64,000 bases of DNA from Methanobrevibacter millerae. GTDB taxonomy: Archaea; Methanobacteriota; Methanobacteria; Methanobacteriales; Methanobacteriaceae. The position numbers and the translations under genes are program-made. Numbering within the stretch: position 1 is the first letter of the stretch; the number at the start of each line of letters is the position of its first letter. The notes beneath the pieces were generated by a model. The model saw nothing but the letters and a program-made list of their open reading frames with translations, was not told the DNA's origin and did not search any database. Shown here piece by piece: positions 54,296-63,553 of this stretch. The stretch spans positions 2,464,001-2,528,000 of the forward strand of contig NZ_CP011266.1 in the NCBI RefSeq assembly GCF_001477655.1. The letters are read 5' to 3'.

Positions 54296-54472
54296 TTAAC
54301 AAATTGATGTCAGGTATTTTTCTTTAAAATTTTTTTGTAGTGAATCGCCTCGACATTTATCATTAAAGATATTATGAGATTCTTCTATTAACATTTCTTT
54401 TGATTCGATTATTATGCCTTTATAGTACTTTACCAAATTATTATGTTGGATTTGGTAAAAATTCTTGGGCTG
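54296..54472 (-). pseudogene. Possible remnant of a reading frame (58 codons, no start)
   Basis: An open frame on the minus strand, entered from a stop at 54473, encodes QPKNFYQIQHNNLVKYYKGI and about 38 further mostly polar residues before TAA. It has no start codon near its beginning and no ribosome binding site. It may be the end of a lost gene next to the IS630 copy. The rest of the 54250-54650 gap shows nothing I can support. Confidence 0.2.
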
Positions 54473-54650
54473 TTACACTTTTAGTAGTATAAGGATTACC
54501 AAGCTATCCCCGGATTACTTTCCGGTTTGTTAATTTTATTAACAATTATACTTAAGTAATATAAATATAAGTAATTTTATGATTAATATAAATCATATTA
54601 CTTTATATATTTTGTTTTTTTCAGAGCAATTTTTCAATATGAAATCAATT

Positions 54651-55337
54651 TCAATAAAAATCATTTATCAAAAAAATTAAGTAAATAACTATAATATATT
54701 TTTTGTGGATGTCCCAAACACTTTCGACTGGATCAAACCATGGAGAATATTCAGGTATGTATAATAGATATATATTCAATGCTTCTGCTATGTCTTGTGC
54801 AAAATCAGAGAGGTGTGCTCGTGCATTGTCCAAGAATATGACAATACGTGGCTTATTTTGGAAAATTTGATAAATTTCTAAATCTTTTATCATCTGATAG
54901 ATATAATCTTTTTTTGTTTTCTTTATTTTATCGAGATTTTCAGTTGATTCTCTTTTGCAATGTTTTCCTAATTTTCTAGCAAGAATTGATGATTTATCTC
55001 GTTTATTTCTTTTCATTAATCTTAAAATTTTTCCAGTGAAATCATCGTTATTTTCATCATTATTTTCAATAATTTTTCTTATATCTTTTTTTGACAAATC
55101 ATAATTGTTTATTATATAATTTAATAATTTTATATCCTGTTCTTCATGTGAATAGAAATTTCTTATTTTGAATAAAGATTTACCAAATTCAAATTCATTT
55201 AAATTTTTTATATCGAACAATAAAGATTCGCAATTAAACCCTAATATTCCTAAAAAATTCACGGAATATGATTTAGCCGTTATTTGTGCTGTATTTTCTT
55301 CACCTTCGGGATAAATAGTTTTTCTAGTCCCAATTCA
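54651..55337 (-). pseudogene. IS630-family transposase, C-terminal DDE part (interrupted)
   Basis: The open part from 55262 carries the DDE_3 catalytic core: IVIFLDNARAHLSDFA with the second aspartate, LLYIPEYSPWFDPVESVWDIHKKY with the glutamate. The first aspartate of the triad (IALDEST, codon at 55358-55356) lies just upstream of the TGA at 55337-55335 that breaks this frame. The C-terminus VIYLIFLINDFY is short for the family and may also be damaged. The copy is most likely dead. Confidence 0.8.
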
Positions 55338-55384
55338 TGTTTTTATTGTAGATTCATCTAGTGCAATGACAATGTCATGTATTG

Positions 55385-55849
55385 TTATTTTTGCAAAATT
55401 AATGTTTTTTTTAAGATTTCTTCTCCATTTTCTGGCGCTTCTCTAAATTTAGGTCTCGGTTTGCCGTAATTAAATCCTAATTGTCTTACAATATTGCAAA
55501 CATGGGGCAGACTGAATTTGATTCCGAAATCATCTTTTAAAATCCTTTGAGCATCTGTCATTGTTAGATTTTCACATTCAATCAGAATTTGTTTGAATTG
55601 TACTTTATTTTCTTCTGATAATTTTGATGGTTTTCCACCACTAAAATTAGAAATTAAACCATCTAAACCGTTTTTTTCGCAAGCTTTAGCCCATCTATTT
55701 ATTGATCTATAACTAACTCTAAGAATTTCACCCGTTTCTTTATGATTATGTCCTGTGGATATTAATTTCATTGCTATCAAGCGTTGATAATATCTTATTG
55801 GATAATCAAGAGATTCTAAAGCTTCATCTAATTCCTCTTCACTCATCAC
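55385..55849 (-). pseudogene. IS630-family transposase, N-terminal DNA-binding part
   Basis: The 154-codon piece has two helix-turn-helix units: RLIAMKLISTGHNHKETGE then VSYRSINRWAKACEKNGLDG (residues about 22-65), and LTMTDAQRILKDDFGIKFSL then PHVCNIVRQLGFNY (residues about 93-130). It runs out of frame at a run of eight A after GEEILKK. This is the usual two-HTH region that binds the element ends in IS630 transposases. The frame change point has the form of a slippery site, so it need not be a mutation. Confidence 0.82.
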
Positions 55850-56179
55850 ATTAAATATGTCAATTTTACTTTTTTAGGCATAATATATTATATGTCTAAA
55901 TAGTATATAAAAGACATGACAAAAGTTAGTTAAGTTACTATATATTCTAAATTTATTCTATTTACTTATTTGTTCCTAATCAAATGAAACATGCAAACAT
56001 TGATGAAATAAATTTAGAAATAACATAGTTCGGCATTAATTATTGAAAGACTAGTTTTTGGCAAACAAAACTGAGTCAAAAAAAGATGGAATTATGTTAA
56101 ATACTATAATAATATAAATAACTTAAAAAAATATATTATATTAAGAAAATAATTTAGAATATAAAATAAGGGATTTTTT
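55850..56179. other. AT-rich intergenic region
   Basis: The 330 bases between the IS630 copy and the acyltransferase gene contain no open frame or RNA gene that I can support. TATA-like ATAATATAAATAAC near 56107-56120 may be the promoter of the acyltransferase operon. The region before it may include the outer end of the insertion element. Confidence 0.5.
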
Positions 56180-57262
56180 ATGGGCAATAAAATCAGATAT
56201 ATGTACATAGATATTTTAAAAACTGTCGCAATTTTTGCAATAATAATAAGTCATGTGTGCATTATTGGAAGACAAGCCGCAATTTTAAATATACCTTTTA
56301 CTCACTTTCAACACATCGGAAAAGTTGGTGTCCCATTATTTTTAATGATATCTGGTGCATTACTTTTAAATAGAAATTATCCTTCGATTAAAGAATTTAT
56401 TTGCAAAAAAATGTTAAGAATAATTCCACCATACATTTTTTGGATGTTAATTGCATTAATGGTTATTGGATTCCTAAATCACGTTCCTTTTAATTATGAT
56501 GGGTTAATTTTTTATATAAACAATTTTTTTAATTTAGGAGTAAATTGGTACTTCTGGATGGTAATTGGAGTATTTTTAGCTATTCCTATTATAAATGAAT
56601 TTATTAAAAATAAAAAAATTGAAGGGGCAAAATATTTTTCTTTAATATTTATAATATCATCAATCATATACCAAATATGCATTTTATTTAACTGGACTAG
56701 TTTTCTCGATTTAAGCTTCTTTATAACACCAATTGGATATGTAATTTTAGGTTACTATTTAGCAAATAGAGAATATAAACTTTCAAGTAATGCCTTAATT
56801 ATAATTGGACTAATTGTATTTCTCTCAATATTTATTATAAGACTTTATCAGCCAATTCCATATAAAATTCTATATTTATTTATGGTGAATAATACAATTC
56901 ATTTAGATTCATTTTTAGATATTAGTCTAATAGGTATACTTGAATCAACAAGCATATTTATTTTAATTAAAGCAATTGACGACAGTAAAAAAGGATTTGG
57001 AAAAAAAATAAAAGGATTTTTTGAAATTAATGTAGTTAAAAAAATAATACTAAGCATTAGTAAATCAAGTTATGGTATGTATTTAACGCATATATATTTA
57101 GTAATGATTGTTTTCCACTATTTTGACTTACTCCCATTATCCGGAACAAAAATGGCATTATTAATAGCTATTTTAAGTATAATTACTATTATTTTAGCAC
57201 ATATTTCAGTATTAATTGTATCAAAAATACCTAAACTTAAAATATTATCAGGATATTCATGA
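56180..57262 (+). CDS. Acyltransferase family 3 membrane protein (OafA/WecH-like)
   Basis: The 360-residue protein has ten predicted membrane helices and the family marks: YMYIDILKTVAIFAIIISHV with the catalytic histidine near residue 20, GKVGVPLFLMISGALLLNR, LRIIPPYIFWML, GVNWYFWMVIGVFLAIPI, and SSYGMYLTHIYLVMI. Such proteins add acetyl or other acyl groups to surface sugars, taking the acyl group from the cytoplasm. Its stop overlaps the start of the next gene (ATGA), so it is coupled with the DUF2142 protein. It is the first gene of a small surface-glycan operon. The acceptor is unknown. Confidence 0.9.
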   Translation: MGNKIRYMYIDILKTVAIFAIIISHVCIIGRQAAILNIPFTHFQHIGKVGVPLFLMISGALLLNRNYPSIKEFICKKMLRIIPPYIFWMLIALMVIGFLNHVPFNYDGLIFYINNFFNLGVNWYFWMVIGVFLAIPIINEFIKNKKIEGAKYFSLIFIISSIIYQICILFNWTSFLDLSFFITPIGYVILGYYLANREYKLSSNALIIIGLIVFLSIFIIRLYQPIPYKILYLFMVNNTIHLDSFLDISLIGILESTSIFILIKAIDDSKKGFGKKIKGFFEINVVKKIILSISKSSYGMYLTHIYLVMIVFHYFDLLPLSGTKMALLIAILSIITIILAHISVLIVSKIPKLKILSGYS

Positions 57263-58752
57263 TAGACTATAAAGACTACTTAAATAACTATAAATCATTA
57301 ATAATTTTATTAATATCAATTATTATTTTAAACATTATTATATTCAATGAAGCTAATTTTAAATCTTCATTTTTCATTTTTACTGTTATTTACACGACAA
57401 TAAGTGGAATTATTTCATTATATTACTATGAAAAAACAAAAAATATAGAACAAACCGTATTTCTAATTATTATATTATTTGGATTATTGTGTGTATTCCT
57501 ATCCCCGATTAACAGTGTATCTGATGAGGGAGAACATTTCATGAGATCTGAAATAACATCTCATGGAGATTTCTTTCCAAAATACATCACACAGAACAAT
57601 AAAAATGGATTTATGAGTATTGATTCACTAGCCCATATGCCAATGGATAAAACATTCCTTGAAACTGATTCCTGGAATAGTCAACCAATAAATACGACTC
57701 CACATTTAGTTAACTCAGCATTTGAACAAAATCCATTTTATGTATATCTTGCACAGGCCATAGGAATTAATCTAGCAAAATTACTAAATTTAAATCAAAT
57801 AAGTATGTTGTGGGCTGGAAGACTTTTTAATTTATTGCTATATGCTTCATTTACATTTATAGCTATTAAAAAAACTCCTATCCTAAAAGTACCAATGGCA
57901 GTTGTTGCAACATTTCCACTAGCAATAGTTCAAGCCGCATCATTCAGTAGTGATTCTTTTATATTTAGTTTTTCATTTATAGTAATAGCTTATCTTTTAT
58001 ACATGTATAAAGCAAAAGAAGGAAGTTTAACAAAAAAAGAAATTGGGATTTTCACGATTTTAGTTATTATTCTTGGATTTTCAAAAGTAACATTAGGTGG
58101 ATTTGCATTATTAATACTGATTGTTCCAAAAAGTAATTTTAAAAATCCTAAAGACAAATATTTAGGATTTTTATCAATATTTATAATATTAATAACCTTA
58201 ATTATTTGGGCTAAATTTTATGCTGTTGGAAGCATATCACATTCATGGAGAGCTTCTTTATTTACACAAAAAAATGTAAATGCCAATAATCAAATAAAAT
58301 ATTTATTATCAGATATAAATGGTTTAATTACTTTTTTAAAAATTGGAAATCAAATTCCAGTGCAAATTAATGCACTATCGAAACTTTATACAAACTATGA
58401 TAATTTTCCATTGTTTAATATAATATACGCATTATTTTTCATCGTATTCTCCATATTTTATCAGTTGGAAGATAAAATTAAGAGAAATACACGTATAATA
58501 ACTGCTTTCACCTTGTTAATCATTATTTTTGGAACATATCTGGTTCAATATTTAACTTGGGCTCCTGTCGGTGCTAAAGATTTAATTGAATCTGGAGTTG
58601 TTCCTAGATACTTTTTACCTGTATTTGTATTAATTCCATTTATTATAAACTATAAAAATTCAAAAATTAAAAATAGTGAAATTTTAATTATAACGTGCAT
58701 TGTGATATTCTTATGTAGTATGTTTACATTTATGGCCGGAATAATATATTAA
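57259..58752 (+). CDS. DUF2142 family polytopic membrane protein
   Basis: The 497-residue protein has about twelve membrane helices. Family marks are INSVSDEGEHFMRSE near residue 92 (acidic motif in the first outer loop), QNPFYVYLAQAIG, MLWAGRLFNLLLY, and FPLAIVQAASFSSDSFIFSFSF. The family is found in bacterial and archaeal surface-glycan loci and has the layout of GT-C fold transferases that use lipid-linked sugars. Together with GtrA downstream and the acyltransferase upstream it may modify a surface glycan on the outside of the membrane. This is family knowledge plus context; no substrate is known. Confidence 0.88.
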   Translation: MIDYKDYLNNYKSLIILLISIIILNIIIFNEANFKSSFFIFTVIYTTISGIISLYYYEKTKNIEQTVFLIIILFGLLCVFLSPINSVSDEGEHFMRSEITSHGDFFPKYITQNNKNGFMSIDSLAHMPMDKTFLETDSWNSQPINTTPHLVNSAFEQNPFYVYLAQAIGINLAKLLNLNQISMLWAGRLFNLLLYASFTFIAIKKTPILKVPMAVVATFPLAIVQAASFSSDSFIFSFSFIVIAYLLYMYKAKEGSLTKKEIGIFTILVIILGFSKVTLGGFALLILIVPKSNFKNPKDKYLGFLSIFIILITLIIWAKFYAVGSISHSWRASLFTQKNVNANNQIKYLLSDINGLITFLKIGNQIPVQINALSKLYTNYDNFPLFNIIYALFFIVFSIFYQLEDKIKRNTRIITAFTLLIIIFGTYLVQYLTWAPVGAKDLIESGVVPRYFLPVFVLIPFIINYKNSKIKNSEILIITCIVIFLCSMFTFMAGIIY

Positions 58753-58840
58753 TGATTTAAAGATATTAACTAGATGTTTAAGTACTTTAAATATCAAAAT
58801 TAATAAATAAAATAAATTAAAAACATTAATATAAACTACA

Positions 58841-58850
58841 ATTATAAATG
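58841..58850 (+). promoter_or_regulatory. Possible TATA box for gtrA
   Basis: ATTATAAATG lies about 30 bases before the gtrA ATG, and AGGTGA at 58866-58871 is its ribosome binding site. The 123-base gap suggests that gtrA can be transcribed separately from the two genes before it. Confidence 0.4.
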
Positions 58851-58875
58851 TTTATTTACTTATTTAGGTGATTTA

Positions 58876-59304
58876 ATGAAAGATTTGGCCAAAAAATTAT
58901 TTGTTGATAAAACAGACCATGTTTTCTTACAATTCTTTAGATTCATTTTTGTTGGTGGTACAGCATTTTTAATTGACTTTTTTATATATTTCGCATTGGT
59001 GGAATTTGTTAATGTAAACTACTTAATTGCCGCTACAATAGCATTTTTCATATCTGTCCTTGCAAATTACTATTTATCAACATCTTGGGTCTTTAATCAA
59101 AGCCAAATTGAGAATAGGGCCGTGGAATTCAATATTTTTTTAGCTATAAGTATTGTTGGTTGGATATTTACAGAAATACTTCTCTATATATTCACAGACT
59201 TATGGTCAATTAATTATTTATGGTCTAAAATCATTGCATCTATATTGGTTTTATTCTGGAACTTTTCAGCACGTCGCGTAATGTTTTATGGGAAAAAATT
59301 ATGA
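58876..59304 (+). CDS. GtrA-family membrane protein
   Basis: The 142-residue protein has four membrane helices and the GtrA pattern: FFRFIFVGGTAFLIDFFIYF, LIAATIAFFISVLANYYLS, TSWVFNQ, and LWNFSARRVMFYG at the end. GtrA proteins are thought to flip polyprenyl-phosphate sugars to the outside for use by GT-C transferases. A DUF2142 candidate partner lies just upstream. The protein has the usual full length and an AGGTGA ribosome binding site. The sugar carried is not known. Confidence 0.9.
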   Translation: MKDLAKKLFVDKTDHVFLQFFRFIFVGGTAFLIDFFIYFALVEFVNVNYLIAATIAFFISVLANYYLSTSWVFNQSQIENRAVEFNIFLAISIVGWIFTEILLYIFTDLWSINYLWSKIIASILVLFWNFSARRVMFYGKKL

Positions 59305-59350
59305 TTTACTATTTTTAAAACATCACCATTTTATTACACAAAAAAATAAT

Positions 59351-59360
59351 CTTAAATATT
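59351..59360 (+). promoter_or_regulatory. Likely TATA box for the purE-ubiD operon
   Basis: CTTAAATATT lies about 50 bases before the purE ATG. A GAAGGTAA ribosome binding site at 59397-59404 precedes the start at 59409. The gap after gtrA holds nothing else. Confidence 0.4.
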
Positions 59361-59408
59361 AATAAAAGTCATATTATTAACTAATATTAATTTTATGAAG
59401 GTAATTTA

Positions 59409-60428
59409 ATGGTTCCAAAAGTGATGATTATATTAGGTAGTGGTTCTGATATTGCTATTGCTGAGAAAAGTATGGATATTTTAGAAAAATTAGAAATTCC
59501 ATATAGTTTAAAAATAGCATCAGCCCACAGAACATTAAACCTTGTTCGTGAATTAGTAAAACAGGGCACTGATGCAGGAATTGAAGTTTTTATAGGAATT
59601 GCCGGTCTTGCAGCCCATTTACCTGGAGTAATCGCGGCATACACTCCAAGACCAGTTATTGGTGTTCCTGTTGATGTAAAAACAGGCGGTATTGATGCTC
59701 TTGACTCATGTGTTCAAATGCCTTATCCTTCACCTATTGCAACCGTCGGAATTGATAGGGGAGATAACGGTGCGATTTTAGCCGCTCAGTTTATTGGTAT
59801 TCATGATGAAGAGGTTCGCCAGAAAGTCATTGAATTAAGAAAAGAGTATAAAAAAAAGGTTTTTGACAGCAATAAAATTGTAGATGAAATTGAAGATAAA
59901 AAATTCCTTGTTAAAGATTTTCTAAAAGTTGAAAACTTAAAAATTAAAAAGGAAAAACTTGAAATTAACAAGTCAAACATTGAAGAAGATGCAGATGTTG
60001 CAATAATAGCTGGAAGACAATCCGATTTAATAGTTGCTAAAAAAGTAAGTGCAACATTGGATAGGCTTAAAATAAGCTATAATATGAAAGTCGTATGTCC
60101 GATAAGGTCAAACGAAAAATTTAAAAGTTATGTTGCCTCTGTTGAAAACTCCAAAATATTCATTGGAATCAGTTCAAACTCATCTCAAGTTACAGGAGCC
60201 TTGGTTGGTCTGACAGACAGACCAGTAATTGGAGTTCCATGTGAAAATGAGCTTGGAAGAGAACATATGCTTACAACAGTTAATATGCCTCCTGGAGTAC
60301 CTGTTGCAACTGTAGGTATTAACAATGGACGTAATGCGGGTGTTTTAGCTGGTGAAATACTTTCAATTAAAGATACTAATACTATTGAAGTTTTAACAAA
60401 ATTAAAAGATAAAAAAATTAACTTATAG
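59409..60428 (+). CDS. purE: Tandem PurE (AIR carboxylase / N5-CAIR mutase)
   Basis: This 339-residue protein is two PurE domains in one chain, about twice the bacterial length. Domain 1 (residues 4-150) is complete: [61 protein letters not shown]. Domain 2 (about 198-339) begins [14 protein letters not shown], has CPIRSN where domain 1 has SAHRT, and [26 protein letters not shown]. The catalytic histidine and much of the phosphate loop are therefore lost in domain 2. The duplicated form is known in methanogens. It works in purine synthesis, turning AIR (with carbon dioxide) or N5-CAIR into CAIR. Confidence 0.93.
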   Translation: MVPKVMIILGSGSDIAIAEKSMDILEKLEIPYSLKIASAHRTLNLVRELVKQGTDAGIEVFIGIAGLAAHLPGVIAAYTPRPVIGVPVDVKTGGIDALDSCVQMPYPSPIATVGIDRGDNGAILAAQFIGIHDEEVRQKVIELRKEYKKKVFDSNKIVDEIEDKKFLVKDFLKVENLKIKKEKLEINKSNIEEDADVAIIAGRQSDLIVAKKVSATLDRLKISYNMKVVCPIRSNEKFKSYVASVENSKIFIGISSNSSQVTGALVGLTDRPVIGVPCENELGREHMLTTVNMPPGVPVATVGINNGRNAGVLAGEILSIKDTNTIEVLTKLKDKKINL

Positions 60429-60436
60429 GGATTGAA

Positions 60437-61693
60437 ATGAAAATCAATGATGAAAACATAATTGAAATAACAGAAGAATTATCTTCAGAATATGAAGTGT
60501 CACGCGTTTTAAGAAATTATCCAAAGGACACAGTTATCATAAATAATGTTAAAGGATTTGACATGCCAGTTATTTCAGGCATATGTAATACCCGTGCAAA
60601 AATAGCTGAATCAATTAACTGTGAAGTCTCTGAAATTACTGAAAAGATTATAGAAGCTAGTGATAATCCTATTAAAGTTGATAAATTTACTGATTTCAGT
60701 GAATATGACACTTTAGAAATTGATCTGGATAAAATACCTATATTAACCCATTATAAAAGAGATGGTGGAAAATACATTACCGCAGGTGTTGTATTTGCAC
60801 GTGACCCTGTAAGCGGAATTCAAAATGCATCAATACACAGAATGATGGTGCTGGACAATAAAAGACTTGTAATTAGGATTGTTCCAAGAAATCTTTACAC
60901 ATATTTCCAAAATGCTCAAAAAGAAGGTAAGGACTTGGAAATAGCAATAGCCATTGGAATGGATCCGGCAATATTGCTTGCAAGTACAACTTCAATTCCT
61001 ATAGATTATAATGAAATGGATGTTGCCAATGCATTCAAAGATGGTGAATTGACATTAATTAAATGTGGAGATTTGGAAGTGCCACAGGCAGACATTATTT
61101 TAGAAGGTAAAATTTCCGTGACAGAAACTGTTCGTGAAGGTCCATTTGTCGATTTGACCGATACTTATGATATTATTCGTGACCAGCCAGTGATTAACTT
61201 GGAAAAAATGCATATTAAAAAAGATAATCCATGTTATCATGCAATTATCCCAGCAGGATTTGAACATAAATTATTGCAAGGTCTTCCTCAGGAACCTAGA
61301 ATATTTAAATCCGTTAAAAATGCAGTTCCTACAGTGGAAAATGTTGTTTTAACTGAAGGAGGATGCTGTTGGTTACATGCTGCTGTTTCTATTAACAAAC
61401 AAACAGAAGGTGATGGTAAAAATGCAATAATGGCCGCATTATCTGCTCATCCATCATTAAAGCATTGTGTTGTTGTAGATACAGATGTTAATGTGTTTGA
61501 TGCTGAAGATGTTGAGTATGCAATAGCTACACGTGTAAAAGGTGATAGAGACATTATGATTGTTCCTAATGTTCGTGGTTCTTCACTTGATCCTGTAGCC
61601 GAAAGTGATGGTACTACAACAAAAATCGGTGTTGATGCAACAAAATCTTTAAAAACTATAGAAAAATTCGAAAGAGTAAGTTTTGGGGAATGA
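60437..61693 (+). CDS. UbiD-family prenyl-FMN decarboxylase
   Basis: The 418-residue protein is a complete Ubi[24 protein letters not shown] near residue 94, [42 protein letters not shown], and [20 protein letters not shown] with the conserved acidic residues. It needs prenylated FMN made by a UbiX partner, not seen in the window. In archaea that make mevalonate by the modified route, a UbiD of this type decarboxylates anhydromevalonate phosphate to isopentenyl phosphate, essential for lipid synthesis; I infer this role for the present gene. It follows purE by 8 bases, so the two are probably cotranscribed. Confidence 0.88.
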   Translation: MKINDENIIEITEELSSEYEVSRVLRNYPKDTVIINNVKGFDMPVISGICNTRAKIAESINCEVSEITEKIIEASDNPIKVDKFTDFSEYDTLEIDLDKIPILTHYKRDGGKYITAGVVFARDPVSGIQNASIHRMMVLDNKRLVIRIVPRNLYTYFQNAQKEGKDLEIAIAIGMDPAILLASTTSIPIDYNEMDVANAFKDGELTLIKCGDLEVPQADIILEGKISVTETVREGPFVDLTDTYDIIRDQPVINLEKMHIKKDNPCYHAIIPAGFEHKLLQGLPQEPRIFKSVKNAVPTVENVVLTEGGCCWLHAAVSINKQTEGDGKNAIMAALSAHPSLKHCVVVDTDVNVFDAEDVEYAIATRVKGDRDIMIVPNVRGSSLDPVAESDGTTTKIGVDATKSLKTIEKFERVSFGE

Positions 61694-61695
61694 AT

Positions 61696-62568
61696 CTAAA
61701 TATTTCCCAAATAAACATTTTTTATTCCTTTTTTTATTGCAATTTCACGAGCCTTATATAGAATTTTCTTATCTGTAGGTTCAATGTCTCTCATTTTATA
61801 GTATGGAAATGCTCTTGAAAAGTGCAATGGAACATCAACAGATAATTCATCTGCAACAAAATCACATAACTGTTCTATTTCTTGTAATGAATCATTATAA
61901 TCATTAATTAATAGATTTGTAATTTCCAGGTGTTTGCCTGCCAAATATATATTTCTTAAATTATCCAAAACTATGTCTAAATCAGCACCACATACTTTTT
62001 TATAGAATTTTTCAGACATTGATTTCAGGTCTATGTTAAAAGCATCCACAAAAGTTAAGATTTCTTGAAGGGAATTAGTTGACATGTAACCGTTACTTAC
62101 ATAAATCACTTTCAGATTTTTTGACTTTGCAAGTAAAGAAGTTTTTTTGTTAAATGGTAAGTGTATCGTAGGTTCATTATATGTCCAAGCAATTGACTTA
62201 CAATTATATTTTAATGCATTTTCCACGATGGTTTCTGGAAGTATTTTAATTCCATTACCAAACTTTTCATATTCATGTGAGATTATATAGTTCTGGCAGT
62301 GCAAACATGTCATGTTACACCCAAAACCTCCAATCGAATAGGTAAAAGTACCTGGCATGAAATGATTTAAAGGCTTTTTTTCAACAGGATCCGGACTTAA
62401 GGAAGATACAATCCCATAACTTAAATCAAAAAGCTCTCCATTTACATTTTTATGTTGTTTGCAAATCCCAACACTGCCATCAGCTATTTTACAATAATTT
62501 GCGCAAATCTCACATCTAATCTTTTGTGTCTTGGAGCTTTTTTTATATAAATTTTGACTAACTAACAT
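61696..62568 (-). CDS. amrS: Radical SAM protein of the AmrS (AmmeMemoRadiSam) type
   Basis: The 290-residue protein has the cluster motif CNMTCLHC with Cys84, Cys88 and Cys91, preceded by GGFGC. The N-terminus holds a second cysteine set (CEICANYC at 19-26, Cys36) as is usual for this group and perhaps binding a metal. SYGIVSSLSPDPVEKKPLNHF and AWTYNEPTIHLPF are the other hallmarks. It resembles pyruvate formate-lyase activases. The family usually occurs with AmmeMemo and Memo proteins, which are not seen here; its substrate is not established. The start overlaps the end of thiL by 11 bases, so both are translated from one message. Confidence 0.86.
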   Translation of the reverse strand: MLVSQNLYKKSSKTQKIRCEICANYCKIADGSVGICKQHKNVNGELFDLSYGIVSSLSPDPVEKKPLNHFMPGTFTYSIGGFGCNMTCLHCQNYIISHEYEKFGNGIKILPETIVENALKYNCKSIAWTYNEPTIHLPFNKKTSLLAKSKNLKVIYVSNGYMSTNSLQEILTFVDAFNIDLKSMSEKFYKKVCGADLDIVLDNLRNIYLAGKHLEITNLLINDYNDSLQEIEQLCDFVADELSVDVPLHFSRAFPYYKMRDIEPTDKKILYKAREIAIKKGIKNVYLGNI

Positions 62569-63472
62569 AATGATTATATCCCCTATTGTCGATTTCTTTT
62601 ATTTCACCATTGCTTAATGTAATCTGTATTTTATTTGAATTGTTAACTTCACCAATAACCTTAAAATCAATATCCAAATCATCAACATCACTAACGGTAA
62701 AAACCAATTCAAAATCTTCACCTACATGTAAAATCAGTTCAAGATAATCAAGTTCTAATTTGGATGAGATTTCTTTAAATTCATCGGATATTTCAAGCTT
62801 ATCTTCATGAATCATGAAACCGAGCGAATCCCTTTTCATTTCATATAATTCTGATGCCAGTCCATCAGTAATATCTGTTGCGGAAGTAGCTCCTGCATCT
62901 TTAATAATTTTACCTTCTTTTAATCTTGCCAAGGGTTTTAATGATTTATCAGTATAAATATTATCTTCATTTAAATTAAACCCCAATGCGGCAAGGCCAA
63001 TATCTCCAGTGATGCAAAGAAAATCCCCTTCATTGGCCGTGTTTTTAAGTAAAGGATTATCACATAAACCTAATGCCGTGCCGGAAATAATTATTTCCGA
63101 TGCCTCATTTGTATCTCCACCAATTAACGGAATATTATAATAGTTGCAAGCATTGATAACTCCATCAATTATCTCTTTAAAATGTTCAACTTCCAGGTCT
63201 TTTGGAAGGGCTATTGATAGCAAGAAACCTAAAGGATCAGCACCCATAGCTGCAAGGTCACTAACATTAACAGTGACTGATTTAAAACCCATCTGAAAAT
63301 AAGACATCCTACTGGGAAAATGTTTTGATGCTATAAGCATATCACATGTAGAAATAAGATTTGTATCACTGAATCTTGTAACAGCAGTATCATCAGCAAC
63401 AATATCTTCTGATTTAGATAAAATATAGTTAATTAATTCTTTTTCACCAATATCCGAGACCTTTAAAGCCAT
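62558..63472 (-). CDS. thiL: Thiamine-monophosphate kinase
   Basis: The 304-residue enzyme phosphorylates thiamine monophosphate with ATP to thiamine diphosphate. It has the PurM-like fold marks: IVADDTAV near residue 18, STCDMLIASKHFP, GFKSVTVNVSDLAAMGADPLGFLLSIALP, GGDTNEASEIIISGTALG, GDIGLAALGF, DITDGLASELYEM, and HVGEDFELVF. The motif that in bacteria reads DGVHF is ASKHF here, a modest change common in archaeal forms. Length is normal. It is the first gene of a two-gene unit with amrS, separated from the adhesin end by about 80 bases. Confidence 0.94.
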   Translation of the reverse strand: MALKVSDIGEKELINYILSKSEDIVADDTAVTRFSDTNLISTCDMLIASKHFPSRMSYFQMGFKSVTVNVSDLAAMGADPLGFLLSIALPKDLEVEHFKEIIDGVINACNYYNIPLIGGDTNEASEIIISGTALGLCDNPLLKNTANEGDFLCITGDIGLAALGFNLNEDNIYTDKSLKPLARLKEGKIIKDAGATSATDITDGLASELYEMKRDSLGFMIHEDKLEISDEFKEISSKLELDYLELILHVGEDFELVFTVSDVDDLDIDFKVIGEVNNSNKIQITLSNGEIKEIDNRGYNHYVS

Positions 63473-63553
63473 GTATATTAGTATTAATTTTTAAATAAAT
63501 AAATTTTAAGAAAAAAAATAAAGTAATGTGAAAAATCACATTTACTTAAATGC

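Larger units (their letters stand above)
54651..55849 (-). mobile_element. IS630-family element, transposase inactivated
   Basis: The two pieces listed separately form one transposase gene. They join in the right frame if the ribosome slips back one base at the A-AAA-AAA heptamer at 55412-55406, but an in-frame TGA at 55337-55335 still interrupts the second part. Terminal inverted repeats were looked for in the flanks and not found with confidence. Confidence 0.75.
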
